The notes under the pieces: model-generated
Told to the model about the DNA's origin: nothing
Databases searched by the model: none
What the model saw: only the letters and a program-made list of their open reading frames with translations
Made by a program: the position numbers and the translations under genes
Shown here: positions 10,800 to 22,610 of the stretch, one piece after another
Numbering within the stretch: position 1 is the stretch's first letter
How the letters are laid out: every line of letters begins with the position of its first letter
Assembly (NCBI RefSeq): GCF_004193775.1
Contig: NC_041002.1
Span: 3,211,261 to 3,275,260 of the forward strand
DNA: 64,000 nucleotides
Reading direction: 5' to 3'
Origin: Glycine soja
Taxonomy: Eukaryota; Streptophyta; Magnoliopsida; Fabales; Fabaceae

Positions 10800-13105
10800 T
10801 CATTCCACAACAACATTCACCAATTCATACTCAATGAGAGACAAGTTATTATCTTCCTTCACAGTGAAACTAGCAGGTTCTGTGAGTTCTACACGGCCCC
10901 ACTTGTCCACAGCAAGCCTCATTGATCCTTTGAACATGTCAATTTTGGCATTACGCAGGATCACAGTAGCACCCTCTGTCATCGTATCCACTGAACACAA
11001 CCAAAATTGGAACCACGGGAGAATGTTCAATAAATAAATATATATCGGCGTTTTCAGCAGTACTGCTGAACATTATATGTTGTGCCAGGGAAAAAAAAAA
11101 ACTCATTCACAGGCAACATGACACAATGAGGTCATAAACAACTCATCATTCACAAATCAACATTTTAAATCATTTTTGAAATATTTGCTCACATTAGAAT
11201 TGGAAATTGTGCATAAAAAATATTTTCAAAATTGTTTTTCATATACAAACATGGAGCTTCATTTTAACATTCATACAACTTGACAAGTATTACACTATTA
11301 TTATCAAGGGAGAATTACAATCTAAGACTTCCCGATGGACATACAACCAAAACAAGTGATGAATAGGAACATAGAAGCAAAGGACATAAGGCACTAGACC
11401 ACGATATGGACAGTAAGGTAGCTAAAGGGAATAATAACAATGGAAAGAACAGAATTTCCACGTGGAAGGAAGGAGTTGGAAACATGTGAATTCTGTTTGT
11501 ATTTGACCCAGGAGGGGTTGATGATATTTTGGGGCTGCTGCAGTGGAGGGATTCAGCTTTCAAGGTATTGTTCGGACAAGATCCACCCTTGTTGAAGAGG
11601 AAAACCATTCTTTCAAAGGTGGAAGAAGAGGTCAACAGATTGACTCAGCAGTGGGATGAGCTGTTAGATTATTTAAAGCAGCATTTGTTGAAGGCCGGGG
11701 ACAGAATGAGAAAGCAAGATAATAAGTATAGAAGAAGTGAGGAGTATGCTGTGGGAGATTGGGGTTTTCTCAATCTGCAGCCCAATAAGATGTGCTCTCT
11801 AGCTAGAAAACCTAATCAAAAGCTAAGTCCTCTTTTTTATTGCCCTTTCAGGTTTTGCAAAGAATAGGTCAGGTGGCCTATGAGCTGGATTTACAGGACA
11901 ATAGGGGGATTCCCCCAGTTTCTGTGTCATCGTGTGTACCTCCTCAAGAAGGCAGTCAGCACACCACAGTTTGTTCAAACTTTTCCCTGGCCTTGGCTGA
12001 TGATGTGGGGTTCCAGGTTCAACCAGAAAATATATCGGATCTCAAGCAGGTGGCAGCAGGTGATTAGAAATGTTAAAACTCATTGTGGAGGAGAGGACTG
12101 ACTCTCAAATTCCCAGTAGTCATTACATAATAACAACTTTTTTTTCCTCTATCCTGCTCTCTCTCTCTCTCTACATATCTGTGTAATGCTGGGTGTATCT
12201 TCTGGGTTAAAAACCAGAAAAATAAAACATCAATTGCCCTTATTTATCTTCTATTAGATATATATTTCAGAAGTTATTTAGATCATTTAGTGACAAAATC
12301 GACTATGAAACTATGATTTATGTAAAACTTCCTATAGTTATAACTTATAAGGGTTTTAATAATTGATAGCGCATTAAAGTCCATATGATAATAATGTTAA
12401 ATTTAGGTTAAAGTTGTTTCTGCAAGTAATTTCATATTGGCATATATTTGCTATAGTATTTTATTAAAAAAAAACATTTACCAATGTTCAACAACACAAA
12501 CCCCTTCAAAACATACCTTCTGTCTCACAACACAACACATACCCCAAACAGTAATTACAAATGCCCATGAAATTGACGAAATAAAGCACCCAAACCTAAT
12601 ACATGACCACAGACAAAACAAAGACCAGAAGTAACAGACATCCAAACAGAAATGAAAGATGCTCACAAAATGGACCAAACAAAACACGTGACACTTGACA
12701 CATTACCTGTGAACACTCCATGCAAAATAACCAAAGAACTCCCATTCCCCCAGCCAAAGAAAAGAACAAACCAACATTGTAAGGAATGTAAACATACGAA
12801 TATGATGACAATACCAATACCATTATGCAGTAAGGAAAACTTGTACAGGGGCAGAATTGTGAAAGCAATATAACACGTATACCTTGATCATTTCTGGCAG
12901 TGAATATGATCATTCCAGTCTCATCACCAACCAAGCACTCAGCAATTTGCATTTGCCGGGATTGAGGACCATCAGAACGACCTCTCTGCATCACCATCTT
13001 AGCATTGACTACCTTCACAGTTAAAGTGTGCCCACTTGTCCCCGGGCGAAGCTGATCAACCTTGATGAACACTGGTTTCCTCAATCCTGATTTTGAATCT
13101 GCCAT
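10800..13105 (-). CDS. OB-fold nucleic-acid-binding protein, At4g28440-like, copy 1
   Basis: Small OB-fold protein of the plant At4g28440 family, related to single-stranded nucleic-acid binders; its cellular role is not well defined. Coding exons on the minus strand are 13105-12883 and 10990-10800, joined across a GT-AG intron of 1892 bp to 137 residues. The first exon holds LRPGTSGHTLTVKVV and IAECLVGDETGMIIFTARND; the second holds ILRNAKIDMFKGSMRLAVDK, giving the beta strands of one OB fold, and the conserved tail EYELVNVVVE. A 5'-UTR exon (about 13765-13677) is inferred from a GT donor at 13676 and an AG acceptor at 13116, just upstream of the ATG. It differs from copy 2 at residues 6, 14, 34, 41, 53, 77, 79, 85, 102 and 110. 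No disabling change is visible. Confidence 0.9.
11513..12205 (+). mobile_element. Ty3/gypsy pol 3' end, truncated and frameshifted
   Basis: On the plus strand, antisense to the host gene and inside its intron, the reading gives FGQDPPLL, then KVEEEVNRLTQQWDELLDYL, DRMRKQDNKYRRS, YAVGDWGFLNLQPNKM, LARKPNQKLSP, RIGQVAYELDL and LKKAVSTPQFVQT. This is the usual order of the integrase C-terminal region of plant gypsy polyproteins. At least two frame changes are needed (near 11840 and 11880-11970), so it is dead. The tail to about 12205, with a CT repeat, may be LTR sequence. The right arm lacks this piece at the matching place. Confidence 0.8.
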
Positions 13106-13676
13106 GTTTCAAATCCTACAAAAACCACAAGAACATCCAATAAGACAGCACAAAAAACCGCAGCAGTGACAGTATGCGTATCTTTGAAGACCTTAATACA
13201 TAGCTCAGAATCAAAGGTTTAATGAACCTTTTCCTTGTACATAACATAGGCTTTGAATATGAAATGCTCCCTTATTCAACTTTTTCATCCAAAATTTTCA
13301 GCTGAGGGAAAAACCTAGTTTAACGCATGAGAACTAAAATACAAGCAAAAGCAAGGAAACTCAATTAACATAGTGGAGCATGTAAACAACCTAACCTAAC
13401 CCCAGCTTAAAGGGGTAAGAAAGTTTTGAACTTTTCAACATCTCAGGGTCAAATAATAATGATATTAGGTTAGTAACAAGGATAAAGCATGAGATCCAAA
13501 CTCATACCAATTTTCCAATTCCATCAAACATACTTAAGAAATTTCAAACAAAATTCAAAGGGGAAAAACTAGAAAAAAATTCGAGAAACCCAAAAGTAAA
13601 AAGTGAATTTTTTTCACATGAAAATCCAGATATGAGTGTGAAAAGGAAAGAATTAGATTGAAGATTGGAATGCTAC

Positions 13677-13765
13677 CTGGAAATTGGTGTGAGAGAAGAA
13701 AGGGATCCGAAACTGAAACTGAGACTGAGACTGAGCGACGCAAACGTCGAGGTCGGGTTTTAAGG
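13677..13765 (-). promoter_or_regulatory. 5'-UTR exon and start region of OB-fold copy 1
   Basis: On the minus strand the end of this exon (CACCAATTTCCAG followed by GTAGCATTCC) matches the copy 2 leader exon ending at 16050 (CACCAATTTCCAG, GTCGCATTCC). Conservation on both sides of the donor supports a spliced leader in both genes. The CTCAGTCTCAGTCTCAG run in this leader is expanded relative to copy 2. Confidence 0.55.
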
Positions 13766-13769
13766 AGAG

Positions 13770-15955
13770 AAATACAAGTTTATATCATCAGGTTCACGGG
13801 ATTTTGCCCCTGATTCAACCTTAGACAAAAATAAATAATATTAATAATTAATTATAAATAAACATTTTTTTATTTCTAAATTAATTTTTTCATATTTTAA
13901 AAAATCTATAATATAAATTAGAAGAAGAGTGCTAACAATATATTTTAATACTTTTTACTATGATTAAAATTTATTAAAAAATTATAAAATCATGAGTGCA
14001 ACTCATTAAACAAGAAATGAGATAAAAAAAACATTTGAAAAGTAATAAAATTTTATCAATTAAATATTTTAAATTTTTTAAAACTATCTCAATTATTTAA
14101 AATTATTATGATCTTATTTTTACTTTTATATATGATTTCCTTAGTTATTATCTCTTTTAATTTATCATCTTTTAACTTTATTTCTAAATTCAATTTTAAT
14201 AATTTTAAAAAATTATTTCTTTGTTATAAATTAGAAGATGAGTGTTTTTTACGGCAAAAGAAGATGGTTAAGAATACATTTTTAACATGTCTTCACATAT
14301 TGGATTTGATCAGTTTTAAAACTTATTCATTTATAGTTTTCTTAATTTATTATCCTATTGATCTTGTTTACAACTTTAAACTAATTTGATTTAATAATTT
14401 AAAGCAAGATTATTTTTTTATTTTATTCCTACTTTTTAGAGACAATATTAAATAAATGATAATATATATACTAAATATAATAAATAAAAAAATTTAATAT
14501 CAAATATTTTATTTATCTCATTATTTAACTAATAATAGTTTAATTTTTTAAAATATATACTATATAAAAATAAACTTACACAAGTTGATACTTATATTTA
14601 TATATCTTAACTCAAATAGTTAGTAAAAAATAATCTTTAATTCAATATATTTTCTATAAATAAGCATAAGTTATGTGATAATTTTATAAATATACAAGAA
14701 ATGAAAATAAAAACATGAATGATATTATAAAATTATAAATAAAAATATATACATATGTATAAGTTTGATTTAACTTGGATCATTTTGGAAATCAAATCCG
14801 AAATCCAATCCAATAAAAAAATTGGTTTTTCAATTTTTTTAATCTATTCGATTTTTTGTTTATTTGAATTTCATCTTTTTGTATTAATTTTTTCTATTCT
14901 CATTGGATTGGATTGATTCATGAATAACACTATATTTTTAAAGTATTTTATTCTCATACATATATCTTATTAATTATTATAACAATAAACAAGATAAGAT
15001 GATAAAATATCAAATTTAATTAAATATATATGAAAAGATCTTAATCCTACAAAAATATTAATTAGGTGTTTGAAGTTTTTTTTTTTACCAAAGATATTTG
15101 TAGAGGTGATAAGATAGAGGCAGGCATTCCAACAATGTTGACACCCTTACCTCAACCTAAACTTTGCCACAACAGAAGATGTTATATATAAAGAAGGAAA
15201 AGAGATAACAAATATAGGGGATATCAACCAAAACCCATGAGATAATGTCAAAAGTTATGAGAACTTATATTTTTTATGTGAACCAAAGTATCTATTGTTT
15301 GAAAATCAAAGACTACATGCTTAAAATGATAAAATTATATATCAATTATATCAGATTAAAAACTTATAGTTACAAAGACCTAACATATTTCTAAAACAAT
15401 CTTCTCTAGTAAAGTTAGTTTGTCACAACTTAAAATTACTAAAACAAATGATAATTTATAATGGTTTTTAAATCATTAGAGACTAAATTAAAAAAGTTAC
15501 AAAATAAAAAATCCAATTATAACTTTTAAAATTTAAAAATTGTAAAATACTTTATCTATTCTTATTTATAAAACTAAAATTAAAAATAAGAATATTTTTT
15601 TTAAGATCCAATTCATAATACTGAAATATTTCTAATTAATTATACTCACAAACAGTTATTAGAGGAGTTTTCAACGACTATAGTAATTTTGAAAAAATTA
15701 AGATAATATCAACTAAATTAATAATCTTGTTTACTGAATTAGATAATTGTACTTATATTCCTTGACTGAGATTTTAGAATTAATCTCTTAAAGTACTAAA
15801 ATCTATTCAAAAAACTAATAAATATTCTTCCATACATCATAAACGTTTCCCAGCTGATGTGAAAAATAATTTAAGAACTTACTTGTTAATTTTAATTTAA
15901 CCTAAATTAAACTGATAAATGAAACATTTATTTATTTATTTTTGTCTATAAGGAG
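13770..15955. other. Spacer between the inverted OB-fold genes
   Basis: Very AT-rich DNA of about 2.2 kb between two divergent leaders, so it should hold both promoters. It includes a copy of the repeat family seen at 891-1415 (around 13913-14240, with ATAAATTAGAAGA.GAGTG appearing twice). A less AT-rich patch at about 15080-15260 has no recognisable coding content. No separate gene seen. Confidence 0.5.
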
Positions 15956-16647
15956 TTGAATCGCGAACAAAATCCGTGAACAGTACCCGGTTTCGACACT
16001 CGCGTCTCAGCCTCAGTTTCGGATCTCTCCCTTCTCTCACCAATTTCCAGGTCGCATTCCAATCTTCAATCTCCTTTCCCTTTTCCTTCAATCTATTTGT
16101 TTCCTTTTCACTCTCATAACTCGATTTTCATGGAAAAAAAAAACAAAAAAACTTCGCTCTTTATTGTTGGGTTTCTCGAAATTTTTATAGTTTTTTTTCC
16201 CGTGAATTTTATTTGAAATTTCTCAAGTATGTTTGATGGAATTGGAAAATTGGTATGAGTTTGGATCTTATACTCTATCCATGTTACTAACTTGATATTA
16301 TTATCAATATTTGACACTGAGATATTGAAAATTTCAAAACCTTCTTACCCCTTTTAGCTGGGGTTAGGTTAGGTAGATTACAGGCTCCGCTATGTTAATT
16401 GAGCTTGCTTGTTTCTGCTTGTATTTTAGTTCACATTCGCTAAACTAGGTTTTTTCCCTTAGCTGGAAATTTTGGATTGAAAAGTTGAATAAGGGAGCAT
16501 TTCATATTCAAAACCTATGTACAAGAAATAGTTCATTCATTAGAACTTTGATTTTGAGCTATGCATGAAGATCTTACAAGATAGGCTTAATGTGCAGTGC
16601 TGCTATTTGTATGTTGTCTTAGTGGAAGTTTTTGTAGGATTTGAAAA

Positions 16648-19600
16648 ATGGCAGATTCCAAACCAGGATTGAGGAAGCCAGTGTTCACCAAGGTCGATCA
16701 GCTTCGTCCAGGGACCAGCGGGCACACTTTAACTGTGAAGGTGGTCGATGCTAAGATGGTGATGCAGAAAGGTCGTTCTGATGGTCCTCAATCCCGCCAA
16801 ATGCGAATTGCTGAATGTTTGGTTGGTGATGAGACTGGAATGATCATATTCACTGCCAGAAATGATCAAGGTATATATGTTGCTGCTTTCACAATGTTTC
16901 CAAGTGCCCCTATTATTAGTTTTCCTCACTGCATCATGGTATTGTTATTGTAACATTTTTGTTGGATGCTTCTTTTCTTTGGTTGGGCGAAGGGGCGTTC
17001 TTTGGTTGTTTGGAGTATTCACATGTCATCCATTGACTGTCAATTGTTCTTCTGTTTTGTCCATTTTGTGGGCATCTGTCATTTCTGTTTTGATGTTGGT
17101 TACTTCTGGTCTTTATTTTGTCCATGGTCATGCACCATGTGCTTTATTTTGTCAATTTCATGGGCATCTTTGGTTACTGTTTGGGGTTTGTGTTGTGTGC
17201 TGAGGCTAATTCGGAAGGTGAATTGTGTTGAACATTGGTAAATATTTTTCCCCCCCAAAAAACTACTATAAAAGATATATACCTATTCAATTGATGGAAA
17301 TACGTACAGAAGTAGCGTTTACCCAATTTTAACATTATTATCATATATGGCCTTTAATGTGCTATCAAGTATCAAACACTTGTATAGGAAGTCTTCTGTA
17401 AATCATATATTTGTTGCTAATTTTGTCACTAATTGATCTAAATAACTTTCAAAACATCTATAATATCTATCTAATAGGTGATGAATTTGGGCAACTGGTG
17501 TTGTATTTTTTCTTGTTTTTTACCCAAAAGATCCTAATTGATGTGTCCATTAGCATTTTCTACCACTATCATCATTAAACATATAAACTTTTTGCATCAT
17601 GTTCTTATAAAACTCGAGGAAAATAAAGGAGGAAATGTCTTTTGCTATCTGTGTTTAGCTTATTTTAGGATCCAATTGCAAGGTATGGGACTTGAGTCCC
17701 ACATTGGAAGTATGGGATTCCAATATGGGATTTATAAGGCCTTGGGCTCTCCAACTACAATAGTTAGCTTTTGTGGTATGGTTCTCCCAAGTTTCTTACC
17801 ATCACCTGATTAAAATGCTTAAAGTTCCTGTTTGGCAGCAGTTGGTAACCTTAAACAAATCTCTACACAGTGCACACATCTAGGTTTCAAAGAAAAAAGG
17901 TAAAAAAGTTGGTAAAACTACACATCTTCCCATTTGCATCGTACATATGGATCCAAGGCTGTTGCGACCCAACACCAAACAGTGAAAGAAAATTGCAATT
18001 TTTGTGTAGTCTAAATCTTGTGGTTTGCCTGTGAGAATCAAATCACATCCGTTCATTAAATTTAAGCTAGGTGATTCAGGGCCTCCTCCAATTTGCCTTT
18101 GATTAATGGTTTTGGTTTTGGTTCTGGTAAGAGTGTATTCTTTTATCCTATTATTATGTATATGGAAAACTGGTAATAAACTAGGTGTTGTAATTAGAAA
18201 TAACATGAATATCATTAAAAGCCTGTTGTTGGGAAGTTAATATTCCTTATGCCAAATAATCTAGAATGCCGATTAAGAGGACACAGGCATGGCTTATAGT
18301 TTGTTAAATCCAACTAAATTTTCAGTTTTTGACAACTCTCAAGAGCTAGCTTTGTGTTAATGTTCCTCAATTCTGTTGTACATGTAAATGTAATGGAAAA
18401 TTTACACACCTTCATGGATATGAATATGTGATTGCAGTCTTCCCTTCTCCTTTGCAATCATTAAATGATTTTTTTGTACTATATATCCTACAATGCAGGT
18501 GATAAGTGATTCAACAAAAAAGATCAGAAAAATAATAGAAATTCCATGCTTTTTCTCAATCCCTGTTTTCCACCCATCTAATGTTGAAACTTGAAAATCA
18601 AAATGTATCTTTGCTTCTGGATTGTTATTTCTTTTGAACCATAGAAGAGGTTCAAGACTTTAAGTGACTTAGAGGAGATGTTGGAATCATTGAAATTAAA
18701 ATCTGATGTAATTAGGGAAAAAAATATGGTTGCAAAAGACACAATGTAATTCAGGTCCTTCCGTTTGTCATGTTTTTATTTTTTAGTAAACTACTTTTCA
18801 GGACCTAGAGCAGAGAAGCGCATGGGTAGTCTACATTCCTGAGTTTACTACATTCTTAATTTTTTGGTTATAAAAAATGTCTAGGCCTAATTGACTATGG
18901 TTTAGCATAGTTACTAAAACTATGCTGGATGACCTGCCAGTTCGATCGAGAACTGGTTAGGTCACTAATCCTAACAATCTAAAATATTGGCTGAGCAAAA
19001 AACTGATCAAAAAGTGGCCAAATCTGGGTAAGAACCGCTGCAAAAACCATTTGAACTTGTTTTCAATTTTTTTAAATTATTCATTCTATTTTTTTAAAAT
19101 AACTAAATGATCATTATGAGATCTATATATAGATTGCTATTATATAATTATTTATTATGTTAATTTGAAATTTACCTGATTTATTTTATTTTATATTAGA
19201 TTATTGCTTGGTATAGTATGTTATATAATATTAAAAATATATTTTATCATCACCTGTTTGATCTCAGATTAACCAAATTGAACCAATGAGCTGGGATTCA
19301 GTGTCTTTGTTGTTTGACGGCCAGTGCAGTTTTGAAAACCTCGGTTAAGTTTTGTTGGGTTTATAATTGACAAGGCTTTTGAATTCTTGTTTTGGTTTTG
19401 AAGAAGTGATACTTTTGTTAATTAATTAAGGAATTTCTCTTTATCACTTCCTTAGGCTATGAGAACATGCAATTGGCTAGTTTTGACCAGGTTATTCTTG
19501 AGTTTTATGCTTCGCTATATGATTGCAATTGAAGACAAGAACCTAGATTGCAAAAAATGGTGGATTAATATTGTTTAGAATAATTTTTATCTTAATTATT

Positions 19601-21728
19601 GTTGGCATTTTAACCTGCAACATAAGTCTTGGTTGTTTTATTTTTGTTGATCTGAATGATTATGGGAAATGAGATTTTGTTCAATTTCTTTGTTTACCTC
19701 AATTATTATGAAAACTAATAAGGCTTTACAGTTTACTTCATATATGTGGAATTGGCCGGAAAATAATAACAATTCTTTATGTACTTGGTTGGCATTTGAA
19801 TTTTGTTTTTTCTGACTTGAAGTAGGAGTTGGTATTACCAGTCTAATCATATAGAGACTAATGGTCTTGGTTGTACCATGATAGAACACCAATTGATAAA
19901 AGTAATAAAAGACAATATTGAACACTGAAATCACAAACAATACGATAATACACTTGCTGCCCCAGAGACAAACAGTCTCCTATTACACACATACAGCAAT
20001 ACACTTGGTGTACCTGAGACAGAAGTCTCCTACAGAGAGTATTCTCTGTCCGCAAACTGAAAATAACTTCACACCTCTAATTACACAACCTACTGTCATA
20101 TACTCCTAATACATAACTACCAGCAGTTGTTTTCCACACATAACTACCATCTTGCAGTTTCTAATGCTAAACTAACTACCAGCAGTTGTTTTCCACACAT
20201 AACTACCATCCTGCAGTTTCTAATGCTAAACTAACTACCAACAGTTATTTCCTACACTAACTGCCATCTTGGAGTTTCTAATACAGAACTGTTTTCTGAA
20301 AAAGTGTTTTTCTACACATAGCTCCCATAACTGTACGTCTGTACCTGACTATCAGTTCCTATGCTACCACTACTAAGAGTAAGAACTGCTTTTGGGGTTA
20401 AATTGGGTTTACACAGTCTGGGATTACCAGGAAACAATGTCCATGTGTGCCGGTTTCTAATAACTTTCTGTATCTCGTTTGGATATATCTAGGCTCTGAA
20501 TAAGAAACAAAAATTGATTGAAGAGATTTTTTTTTCGGGGGGGGGGGGGGGGGTGGTGGTGAGATGGGGAGAGAAAGAGAAGAAGAAAATTAGAAAAGAA
20601 GGAACCCTTTTTTATGCAAATGTTAAGCGATGATGCATATGCCAGATTCCCTTGATTGTCTGCATTGAAATTTGGAAATACCTTAATCCTGCTTTTGGCT
20701 GATAGGCTGAGGCCTCAGAAGTGTCAAACCAAAAGAGAACACTGTTTACAGATGTGAAGTTTAGAAAGAGTAACTAGCATGAAGTGGAAGTTTATACCTA
20801 CTGATTGCTTTCTTTTACATTAAAGACACTGTCATTTCACATACTAAAAGACTTGACTTTGTTTAAAATGTGTTTTTGGACCATTGCAGTTACTAATAAA
20901 TGAAGCTCAGTCTTCTCATAAGATATTACAGTGATCATATATTATGGAGAACTTAAAATTCGCAAATAATAGGAAAAAGTAATTCCCATTAAGAAAAAAG
21001 TAATTTAACCAAACAAGTGGTTTGGAATGCTAAAAGAGCAATTAATGGGTCATTCATTGATAGGAACTGATCTTTTTTTTTTACCTAAAAACAATGGAGC
21101 CTATCACCTTAAAAGAACAGAAACTGCAGAAAATAAAAGATAGATCTAGAGTTCTGTAGATGCACAGAACCTCTAGCCCAAACACATTCCCTTTTCCTCC
21201 CAAATTGATGCCTACCCTGGTGTCTCCGTCTTTCACCTTTTAATCATCTTCTCTAACCGAACTCGCATGTTCCCCACTCCTCCATGCCATGTGGAAATCC
21301 TGTTATTTTCCACAGTTACTATTCCCATTAGCTACCCTACTGTCCATATTGTGGTCTAGTTAGTGCCTCATGTCCTTTACTCCAACATTCCTATTCAATC
21401 GCATGTTTTGTTTACATTTCTACTGAGAAGTCTTAGAGTGTAATTCTCCCTTGATAATAATAGTGTAATACTTGCCAAGTTGTATTCAACATGAATGTTT
21501 AAATGTAGTTCCATGTTAGAAGTTGAAGAACAATTTTGAAAATATTTTTTATGCACAATTTTGAAATAAAATTGCTGTGACCAAATATTTCAAATATGAT
21601 TTAAAATGTTGATTTGCAAATAATGAGTTGTTTATGACTTCATTGTGTTATGATGCCCATGAATGAGTTGAATTTTTGTTTTTTTGCCTGGCACAGCATC
21701 TAATATTCGGTGGTATTGCTGAAAACGA

Positions 21729-21800
<72 letters not shown>

Positions 21801-22028
21801 TTAGATTTGAAGATTTTTCTGTATTTCCAATTTTCAGTGGATATGATGAAAGAGGGTGCTACTGTGACCCTGCGCAATGCCAAAATTGACATGTTCAAAG
21901 GATCAATGAGGCTTGCTGCGGACAAGTGGGGCCGTGTGGAAGTCACAGAACCTGCTAGTTTCACTGTGAAGGAAGATAATAACTTGTCTCTCATTGAGTA
22001 TGAACTGGTGAATGTTGTTGTGGAATGA
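16648..22028 (+). CDS. OB-fold nucleic-acid-binding protein, At4g28440-like, copy 2
   Basis: Paralogue of the gene at 10800-13105, transcribed in the opposite direction. Coding exons 16648-16870 and 21838-22028 (223 and 191 nt, identical lengths to copy 1) join to 137 residues. A leader exon ends at 16050 (AG|GTCGCA) and an acceptor at 16636-16637 precedes the ATG by 10 nt. The OB-fold core and the EYELVNVVVE tail are intact, 127 of 137 residues are shared with copy 1, and the family-typical FTKVDQLRP is kept here where copy 1 has FIKVDQLRP. The intron is 4967 bp and filled with repeats; a 69-bp AT run lies 38 bp before the acceptor. Probable nucleic-acid-binding role; location in the cell not evident. 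Confidence 0.9.
17695..17738 (+). promoter_or_regulatory. snRNA-promoter-like USE plus TATA pair inside the intron of copy 2
   Basis: AGTCCCACATTGG (17695-17707) resembles the plant snRNA upstream element RTCCCACATCG, and TTTATAAG begins 24 bp after it. The sequence that follows is not U1-U6 or U3, so no snRNA gene is claimed. The block also resembles sequence commonly found in plant retroelements, the more likely origin. Confidence 0.2.
18915..19350. repeat. Dispersed repeat, copy 2 (GGTTTGAACC-rich ends)
   Basis: Same architecture as 8655-9105: an AACTGGTTAGG / AAAACTGATCAAAAAG / GTAAGAACCG flank, an AT-rich core, then AACCAAATTGAACCAATGAG and a GTTTTGAAAACCTCGG end. It lies in the copy-2-specific part of the intron. 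Confidence 0.4.
19894..20360 (-). mobile_element. LTR-like fragment containing a 59-bp tandem repeat
   Basis: Read on the minus strand, the sequence ends ...TTTTATCA, with the CA typical of an LTR end, followed outside by ATTGGTGTTCTATCATGG, which could be a primer-binding-site region. The body contains GGAGACTTCTGTCTC and GGAGACTGTTTGTCTC direct repeats like those in copia LTRs. The far end was not resolved and no partner LTR was seen. Confidence 0.4.
20114..20290. repeat. 59-bp tandem repeat, about three units
   Basis: Units begin TAACTACCAGCAGTTGTTTT at 20114 and 20173 and, more diverged, TAACTACCAACAGTTATTTC at 20232. The first two differ at very few positions. The array lies in the LTR-like fragment. 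Confidence 0.85.
20537..20553 (+). repeat. Poly-G run of 17
   Basis: Seventeen consecutive G residues after a T run, in the intron of OB-fold copy 2, followed by GGTGGTGGTGAGATGGGG. Able in principle to form a G-quadruplex on the coding strand. The length is matched by a second 17-G run at 56778. Confidence 0.9.
21731..21799. repeat. (AT)n microsatellite close to a splice acceptor
   Basis: About 69 bp of uninterrupted AT repeat ending 38 bp before the acceptor AG of OB-fold copy 2 (exon start 21838). Confidence 0.95.
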
Positions 22029-22610
22029 CTTATTGGGACCTCTTGGAATTTCTAATGAGAATAAAAACAAATCAAGCAAAGAAATCTAGCCTTTTTATTT
22101 GTCTATGGGACATCTCATCATGCTCATCACAGTTCACCTGAGTTTAGGAATAGAGATTTGAGAAGCCAGTAGTACCAACAGTTGCTTCTTACTGTTGCAA
22201 CAGACTCTGTGGATCTTGTAGCTTATCCACTGAACAGATGGTGGATTTAAGTGCAAATGGGAATTGGCTTCCAGATCATGCGTTTTGTTATGCTATCTAT
22301 TGACATTTTAGATTATGTGCACCTTCATCTACCATGGATTGCATGTATCAGAATATTATGTATGGCAGAGATGGGTGTTTATATTTGAGAAAATCCTTTG
22401 CTTAATCTCAATATTTAATCTTTATCATGTTCTACAACCTGCTAGCCTCGCAATCTTTGTGCTAAGGAAGTATATCTTTATCGTGTGGAAACCCAAATTC
22501 TAGATTGATTGTAACATCAATTTATTTTGAACATTTTTAACTGCTAGTTCAAAAGGGAAGGAAAAATTCATAATAAAGGAGAATCTTAGTTATAATTTTT
22601 GGGTTTATAT

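Larger units (their letters stand above)
10240..13765 (-). repeat. Left arm of a large inverted duplication
   Basis: Read on the minus strand, this arm matches 15960-22610 on the plus strand from the 5' leader of the OB-fold gene through both exons, much of the intron sequence and about 550 bp beyond the stop codon. Downstream matches include the AGAAGCCAGTAG...CCAACAGTTGCTTCT block and an AAAGGGAAGGAAA...ATAATAA.GAGAATCTT block. The arms differ by large insertions in the long intron. Confidence 0.85.
15960..22610 (+). repeat. Right arm of a large inverted duplication
   Basis: Counterpart of 10240-13765 in opposite orientation. It is longer because intron sequence from about 17535 to about 21180 has no match in the left arm, where the corresponding interval holds the gypsy fragment instead. 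The leader, both exons, the proximal and distal intron segments and the downstream flank are recognisably shared. Confidence 0.85.

Noticed and set aside
12478..12687. Open frames within the OB-fold copy 1 intron (and 16862-17241 in copy 2)
   Set aside because: They continue from exon 1 past a conserved GT donor into intron sequence; both copies splice at the same place in frame.
21632..21994. 120-codon minus-strand frame with a Tyr-Ile run
   Set aside because: Antisense of OB-fold exon 2 joined to a translated AT repeat.
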